NCBI RefSeq assembly: GCF_002261215.1
Contig: NZ_NEVS01000004.1
Location: 868,001-932,000, forward strand
DNA: 64,000 nucleotides
Direction of reading: 5' to 3'
From: Bordetella genomosp. 11
GTDB lineage: Bacteria; Pseudomonadota; Gammaproteobacteria; Burkholderiales; Burkholderiaceae_B
In this document: positions 60,367 to 64,000 of the stretch, piece after piece
Numbering within the stretch: position 1 is the first letter of the stretch
Layout: each line of letters opens with the position of its first letter
Program-made: the position numbers and the translations under genes
Notes under the pieces: model-generated
Told to the model about the DNA's origin: nothing
The model's input: the letters and a program-made list of their open reading frames with translations, nothing else
The model's database searches: none

Positions 60367-63300
60367 ATGGATATCGAAATGACCGACACGCGCGTCGTGG
60401 GGGAGCACTTGCCCTTGAGCCCGGAGCAGCGCGCCGTCGTGGCGGCGGGCGAAGCGGAAAGCGTGCACATCGCCCTGGTGGCGCTGGCCGGGCATGTGGA
60501 CGAATCGCGGATGCGCGCGGCGCTTGACCGGCTGGCGATGCATCATGGCAGCCTGCGCCATGCCTATGGCCCCGTGCCGGGTTATCGCGGCCTGCGCCTG
60601 CTTGCCGACACCGCACCGGGTTGGCAATGGGAAGAAGCCGATCCGGATGCGCAGGCAGATGCGGAGCACGACGTGGCGCACGGCGTGGTGGACCGGGGTA
60701 TCGCGGCGCGGCTGGCGTCGTGGCGCGCCGCCGGTCCGGCGCTGCGGGCGGCGCTGTGGCGTAGCGGCACGGGCGGCGCGTTGCTGGCCCTGGCCGTGCC
60801 GGCGCTGGCAGCCGATGGCGGATCGCTGCGCATCATGATCGACGACCTGGCGCGCGGCTATGGCGCGACGTCCGCATGGGACAAAGAGACGTTCGCGTAT
60901 ACCGAGTACATCCTGTGGCGCCGCGAACTGGACGATGACGAGGACGCCCCGGCCGCGCGCGGCTACTGGACTGGATACATGGCGCCGCATGCGGCCTGGG
61001 GCGGCCCCGCGCTGCGCCAGCTGGGGGCGTCCGCGCGGGACGGCGCATCCGCGGTTCCGCCCGCGATGGATATGGCCGTGGACCTTGCGGCGGACAGGCT
61101 GTCTGCATTGCGGGACACCGCGCGGCGCCTGGACCTGCCCATGCCTGTGCTGTTGCAGGCCGCGTGGTGGGCCGTATTGGGACGTATTGCCGGCGGCTGG
61201 AATTTCCTGGGCGGCTGGCAGCACGACTGCCGCCGTGATTACGACATGTTGTCCGGCGCGGTGGGCGTCTACGAGAAGATCCTGCCGGTCGTGCTGGACT
61301 GGGAGCCGGGGGCCGCGTTTGCCGACTGCGCCTCGCGGCTGGCCGATACGCTGGGGCGGCATATCGAGGCGCAGGAGTATTGGGAGGTCGACGCGCCGCC
61401 GTCGACGGCGCATCTGGAGGCCGGGTTCCAGTATGTCGACGAAGCGTCGTTGACGGAGGCGTCGCTGCAATGGACCGTGCGGCAAATGCCGGGGCCGGCG
61501 CGCGCGTTCGCCCTGGCCATGCAGGTGGGCATGCGGGCGGATGGCGCGCGGCTGACCCTGGCGTATGCGCCCGCGCGCCATCCGCTGTGGGCAGCCCAGG
61601 CCTTGCTGGGACAGTACGTCGCGCTGCTGGCTAACGTCGCGCGCGCGCCCCACACGCCGCTGGATAAGCTGCAAGTGATGGATGAGGCGGAGCGGCAGTC
61701 CCTGCTGGCGCGCCAGGGCGAGGCGCTGGACGCGGGGCCCCAGGCGCTGCCTGCCCTGATCGCGCGGTGGGCGCGGGATACGCCGGAGGCCCTGGCGCTG
61801 CGCGACACCCGCGAGGAATTGACCTACGCGGGCCTGGAGCGCCGCGTGGCGGCGGCGGCGGCCGGGTTGCGGCGCCTGGGCGTGCGCCGGGGCGCCATCG
61901 TGGCATTGCGGCTGCCGCGCGACGCCGGCCTGGTGGTGGCGATGCTCGCGGCATGGCGTTGCGGCGCGGCCTATCTGCCCATGGAAGAGGACTGGCCGGA
62001 TGCCCGCTGCGCCGCGATCGTGCGCGCGGCGATGCCGTCATGCGTACTGGTCGCCTCGGAGACGTTGGCTGCACGCGCGCAAGCGTGGGCCCAGGGTGTG
62101 CCGTTGTTCGCGTCGGCGCGTCTGGAGGTGGCGCCGGATGACGCGCGTCCCGGCACGCCGGGGCAGGGCGGCAGGGTGGCCCCCGCGGATCGCGGCGATG
62201 CTTGCGCGCGGGGCGATAGCGATATGCCGACGCGGGACGATGTCGATTCCTCCGTCCTGGACGATGTCGCTTACGTCCTGTTCACGTCGGGCTCCACGGG
62301 CGAACCCAAAGGCGTGCCTATCGCGCATCGGCAGTTATTGAACTACGTAGCCGCGGCGACCCGCGCGATGGACCTGGGGCAGTCGCGCCGCTGGGCCTTG
62401 ACGGGCACGGTCGCGGCGGACCTGGGGAACACCGCCTTGTTCGGCGCTTTATCCCAGGGCAGCGCCCTGATCGTTGCCGCGCAGGACGATATGCGCGATG
62501 GCGCCACCTTCGCCGCCTTTCTGGCGGCGCATCGTATCGACGGAATAAAGATGGTTCCCTCGCATCTGGAAGCCTTGCTCGACCACGAGCACGCCCGCGT
62601 GCCTGCGCGTGTGGTGCTGGGCGGCGAAGCGTCGTCGGCCGCGCTGGTGCGCCGCATTTTCGCCCTGTCGCCGCGATGCGCGCTCTACAACCATTACGGT
62701 CCCACCGAAGCGACGGTCGGCGTGATGATCCACCCGGTGGACGCATGGTGCGGAGATACGCCGATGGACGAGGCCCCTATCGCGGCCGATGGCGCGGCGG
62801 GTCCCGGCTACGGGTCCACGCTGCCGCTGACCCGCGTCCTGGGCAATTGCCGGGTGTATGTGCTGGACGCCGATCTGTCGCCGACGCCGCTGGGCGCGGC
62901 CGGCGAAGTCTATCTGGGCGGCGCGCAGCTGTGCGCCGGTTATCTGGGCGGGGAAGGGGCGCAAGCCTTCGTGGCCGATCCCCATCGGCCAGGCGAACGC
63001 CTGTACCGCACCGGCGACCTGGCCTGCGTGCTGCCGGACGGCGCGATTCGCCTGGCGGGACGCGTGGACCACCAGGTCAAGATACGCGGCCACCGCATCG
63101 AACCCGCCGAAATCGAGGCGCGCCTGCTGGCCTTGCCGGATATACGGCAGGCCGCGGTCATCGCGGTCCCGGCGGCCGGCGGCGTGGCGTTGACGGCGTT
63201 CGTGGTGGACACGGAAATGCCGGATGCGGTGGGCATCGCGGCCGACGGATCGGAGCCCGCCCGCGGCGGCGACGAGCGGATCGCGGCCTGGCGCCGCGCC

Positions 63301-63780
63301 CTGGCCGATATGCTGCCGGACGTCATGGTGCCGGCCCGGTTCCTGCGCTTGCCCGCCTTCCCGCGCCTGGCCAACGGCAAGATAGACCGGCAGGCCCTGG
63401 CGGCGCGCGCGCGCGGCCATGTCGAACAGGACGTCGGCCAGGCGCGGCCGCGCGACGCATTGGAGACTGTCGTGGCAAGCCGCATGGCCGAGTTGCTCGG
63501 GCAGCCCTCGTTGGGTATCGATGACGACTTCTTCGCGATGGGCGGGCATTCGCTGCTGGTCATCAGGCTGGTGACGCGGCTGCGCAAGGCGCTGAAGCTG
63601 GAGTTGCCGCCCGGCGCGGTGTTCGATCATCCGACCGCGGCGGCGCTGGCGGCCGAATTGCGCCGCCGTGCCGAGGATCCATCCGCCCTGGCGCGTATCG
63701 CCGAATCGCGCGTGGCCCTGGATCGCATGACGCCGCGGGAACGCGCCGCGCTGGCGGCCGGCATCGAGGAGCGCGCATGA
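60367..63780 (+). CDS. NRPS 2: interface (C-like)-A(Asp)-PCP
   Basis: A 1137-residue NRPS from ATG 60367, six bases after the NRPS 1 stop. Residues 1 to about 440 are condensation-like but the HHxxxDG motif is replaced by PALAADG (145-151), so it cannot condense in the normal way and fits an interface domain that recruits a hydroxylase. The A domain (motif A3 YVLFTSGSTGEPKG from 636) gives the ten-residue code DLTKVGHVGK, which specifies aspartate. The carrier serine is S1062 in MGGHSL. There is no thioesterase, so the chain passes to NRPS 3. The stop is tied by ATGA to a 27-codon linker ORF. Confidence 0.92.
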   Translation: MDIEMTDTRVVGEHLPLSPEQRAVVAAGEAESVHIALVALAGHVDESRMRAALDRLAMHHGSLRHAYGPVPGYRGLRLLADTAPGWQWEEADPDAQADAEHDVAHGVVDRGIAARLASWRAAGPALRAALWRSGTGGALLALAVPALAADGGSLRIMIDDLARGYGATSAWDKETFAYTEYILWRRELDDDEDAPAARGYWTGYMAPHAAWGGPALRQLGASARDGASAVPPAMDMAVDLAADRLSALRDTARRLDLPMPVLLQAAWWAVLGRIAGGWNFLGGWQHDCRRDYDMLSGAVGVYEKILPVVLDWEPGAAFADCASRLADTLGRHIEAQEYWEVDAPPSTAHLEAGFQYVDEASLTEASLQWTVRQMPGPARAFALAMQVGMRADGARLTLAYAPARHPLWAAQALLGQYVALLANVARAPHTPLDKLQVMDEAERQSLLARQGEALDAGPQALPALIARWARDTPEALALRDTREELTYAGLERRVAAAAAGLRRLGVRRGAIVALRLPRDAGLVVAMLAAWRCGAAYLPMEEDWPDARCAAIVRAAMPSCVLVASETLAARAQAWAQGVPLFASARLEVAPDDARPGTPGQGGRVAPADRGDACARGDSDMPTRDDVDSSVLDDVAYVLFTSGSTGEPKGVPIAHRQLLNYVAAATRAMDLGQSRRWALTGTVAADLGNTALFGALSQGSALIVAAQDDMRDGATFAAFLAAHRIDGIKMVPSHLEALLDHEHARVPARVVLGGEASSAALVRRIFALSPRCALYNHYGPTEATVGVMIHPVDAWCGDTPMDEAPIAADGAAGPGYGSTLPLTRVLGNCRVYVLDADLSPTPLGAAGEVYLGGAQLCAGYLGGEGAQAFVADPHRPGERLYRTGDLACVLPDGAIRLAGRVDHQVKIRGHRIEPAEIEARLLALPDIRQAAVIAVPAAGGVALTAFVVDTEMPDAVGIAADGSEPARGGDERIAAWRRALADMLPDVMVPARFLRLPAFPRLANGKIDRQALAARARGHVEQDVGQARPRDALETVVASRMAELLGQPSLGIDDDFFAMGGHSLLVIRLVTRLRKALKLELPPGAVFDHPTAAALAAELRRRAEDPSALARIAESRVALDRMTPRERAALAAGIEERA

Positions 63781-63856
63781 CCGTGTCCGACCGAACCCTT
63801 GCAGCGAGGATCAAGCATGACCGTATCCGACCGAACCCTTGCAGCGGGGATCAGGC
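63777..63856 (+). repeat. Two-copy 40-bp tandem repeat at the NRPS 2/NRPS 3 junction
   Basis: Units 63777-63816 and 63817-63856 are 37/40 identical. Each begins ATGACCG and ends in a purine-rich stretch (GAGGATCAAGC or GGGGATCAGGC) placed as a ribosome binding site for the ATG that follows. The true NRPS 3 start ATG 63857 continues the 40-bp period, so three ATGACCG starts lie at exact 40-bp steps. Confidence 0.9.
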
Positions 63857-63860
63857 ATGA
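63777..63860 (+). CDS. 27-residue linker ORF created by the tandem repeat
   Basis: ATG 63777 overlaps the NRPS 2 stop (ATGA) and reads 27 codons (MTVSDRTLAARIKHDR and on) to TGA 63858-63860, which in turn overlaps the NRPS 3 ATG (63857). A ribosome finishing NRPS 2 could therefore pass through it into NRPS 3. A second start at 63817 gives only 16 codons, ending at TAG 63865-63867. The peptide itself matches nothing I know and is probably a by-product of the duplication. Confidence 0.4.
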   Translation: MTVSDRTLAARIKHDRIRPNPCSGDQA

Positions 63861-64000
63861 CCGATAGCCGACTGGATCTGTTGCGGGCCCTGCTGGCCGA
63901 TGACGAGGACGATGGCGAGCGCGCGGCTGGCGCGGCCTCCGTCGATGCCATGCCTCGCGCGGTGCTCGACACGGAGGGCTGGGCCGGGGTGTCGCCGGCA
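63857..64000 (+). CDS. NRPS 3, N-terminal fragment (cut by window end)
   Basis: Forty-eight codons from ATG 63857 stay open to the window edge. The sequence (MTDSRLDLLRALLADD, then an acidic linker and WAGVSPA) has the look of the short helical docking segment and the beginning of a condensation domain, whose first motif would continue after SPA. It follows the linker ORF by ATGA overlap and continues the siderophore assembly line. Confidence 0.8.
   Translation, partial: MTDSRLDLLRALLADDEDDGERAAGAASVDAMPRAVLDTEGWAGVSPA

Overview
The window is GC-rich, densely coded DNA from a betaproteobacterium. The gene set fits Alcaligenaceae of the Bordetella/Achromobacter type: a Bug-family solute-binding protein, many LysR regulators, an OrbS/PvdS-type iron sigma factor, GTP-type PEP carboxykinase and a glpR-glpD pair. 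This assignment is an inference from gene content, since no rRNA or other marker is present. I saw no tRNA, rRNA, CRISPR array, insertion sequence or prophage gene.

The first 47.9 kb are mostly chromosomal housekeeping and transport genes. 1-5 kb: the 5' part of an Lhr-type helicase, a LysR regulator, an LprI-like secreted protein and a 2OG-Fe(II) oxygenase. 5.2-8.3 kb: a complete polar amino-acid ABC importer operon with a palindromic operator candidate in front and a strong terminator behind. 8.4-15.3 kb: a DMT exporter, a YeaE-like aldo/keto reductase, an I78 inhibitor lipoprotein, an MFS transporter divergent from a LysR regulator, an alpha/beta hydrolase and a Bug protein. 15.3-30.1 kb: small redox and membrane proteins, DUF72, GNAT and cupin proteins, an MltB-like lipoprotein, a protein that looks like a Tgl-type transglutaminase, an MdtD-like exporter, a flavoprotein, an esterase, an HAD-tadA-ldcA operon, a CPA2 antiporter and an enoyl-CoA hydratase. 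30.5-45.7 kb: the ABC-F protein YbiT, MFS and IMPACT proteins, a thioredoxin, a luciferase-like monooxygenase, ArfB, a three-gene AKR/YbaK/NRDE operon, glpR-glpD with a phased repeat operator, and an outer-membrane protein with a large arylsulfatase. 46.0-48.7 kb: pckG, a GNAT and a DUF2513-like protein.

From 48.8 kb to the right end lies an iron-acquisition locus. On the minus strand are fecI, fecR, a TonB-dependent receptor with an N-terminal signalling domain, and a second ECF sigma factor of the PvdS/OrbS type. Divergently, on the plus strand, runs a nonribosomal peptide operon: MbtH-like protein, type II thioesterase, stand-alone TauD/SyrP-like hydroxylase, NRPS 1 (FAAL-ACP-C-TauD), NRPS 2 (C-like interface domain-A-PCP) and the start of NRPS 3, cut by the window end. 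The A domain of NRPS 2 reads DLTKVGHVGK, the known aspartate code. With two hydroxylases and a fatty-acyl ligase, this points to a lipopeptide siderophore that begins acyl-beta-hydroxyaspartate, in the style of cupriachelin, taiwachelin or serobactin.

The regulatory wiring can be read in the sequence. A Fur box covers the fecI promoter. A perfect TAAA-N17-CGTC element, the OrbS/PvdS recognition sequence, stands in front of mbtH. The matching sigma factor is encoded 4.4 kb away at the end of the receptor gene pair. A recent-looking 40-bp tandem duplication between NRPS 2 and NRPS 3 repeats the ribosome binding site and start codon and creates a 27-codon linker ORF joined by ATGA overlaps at both ends.
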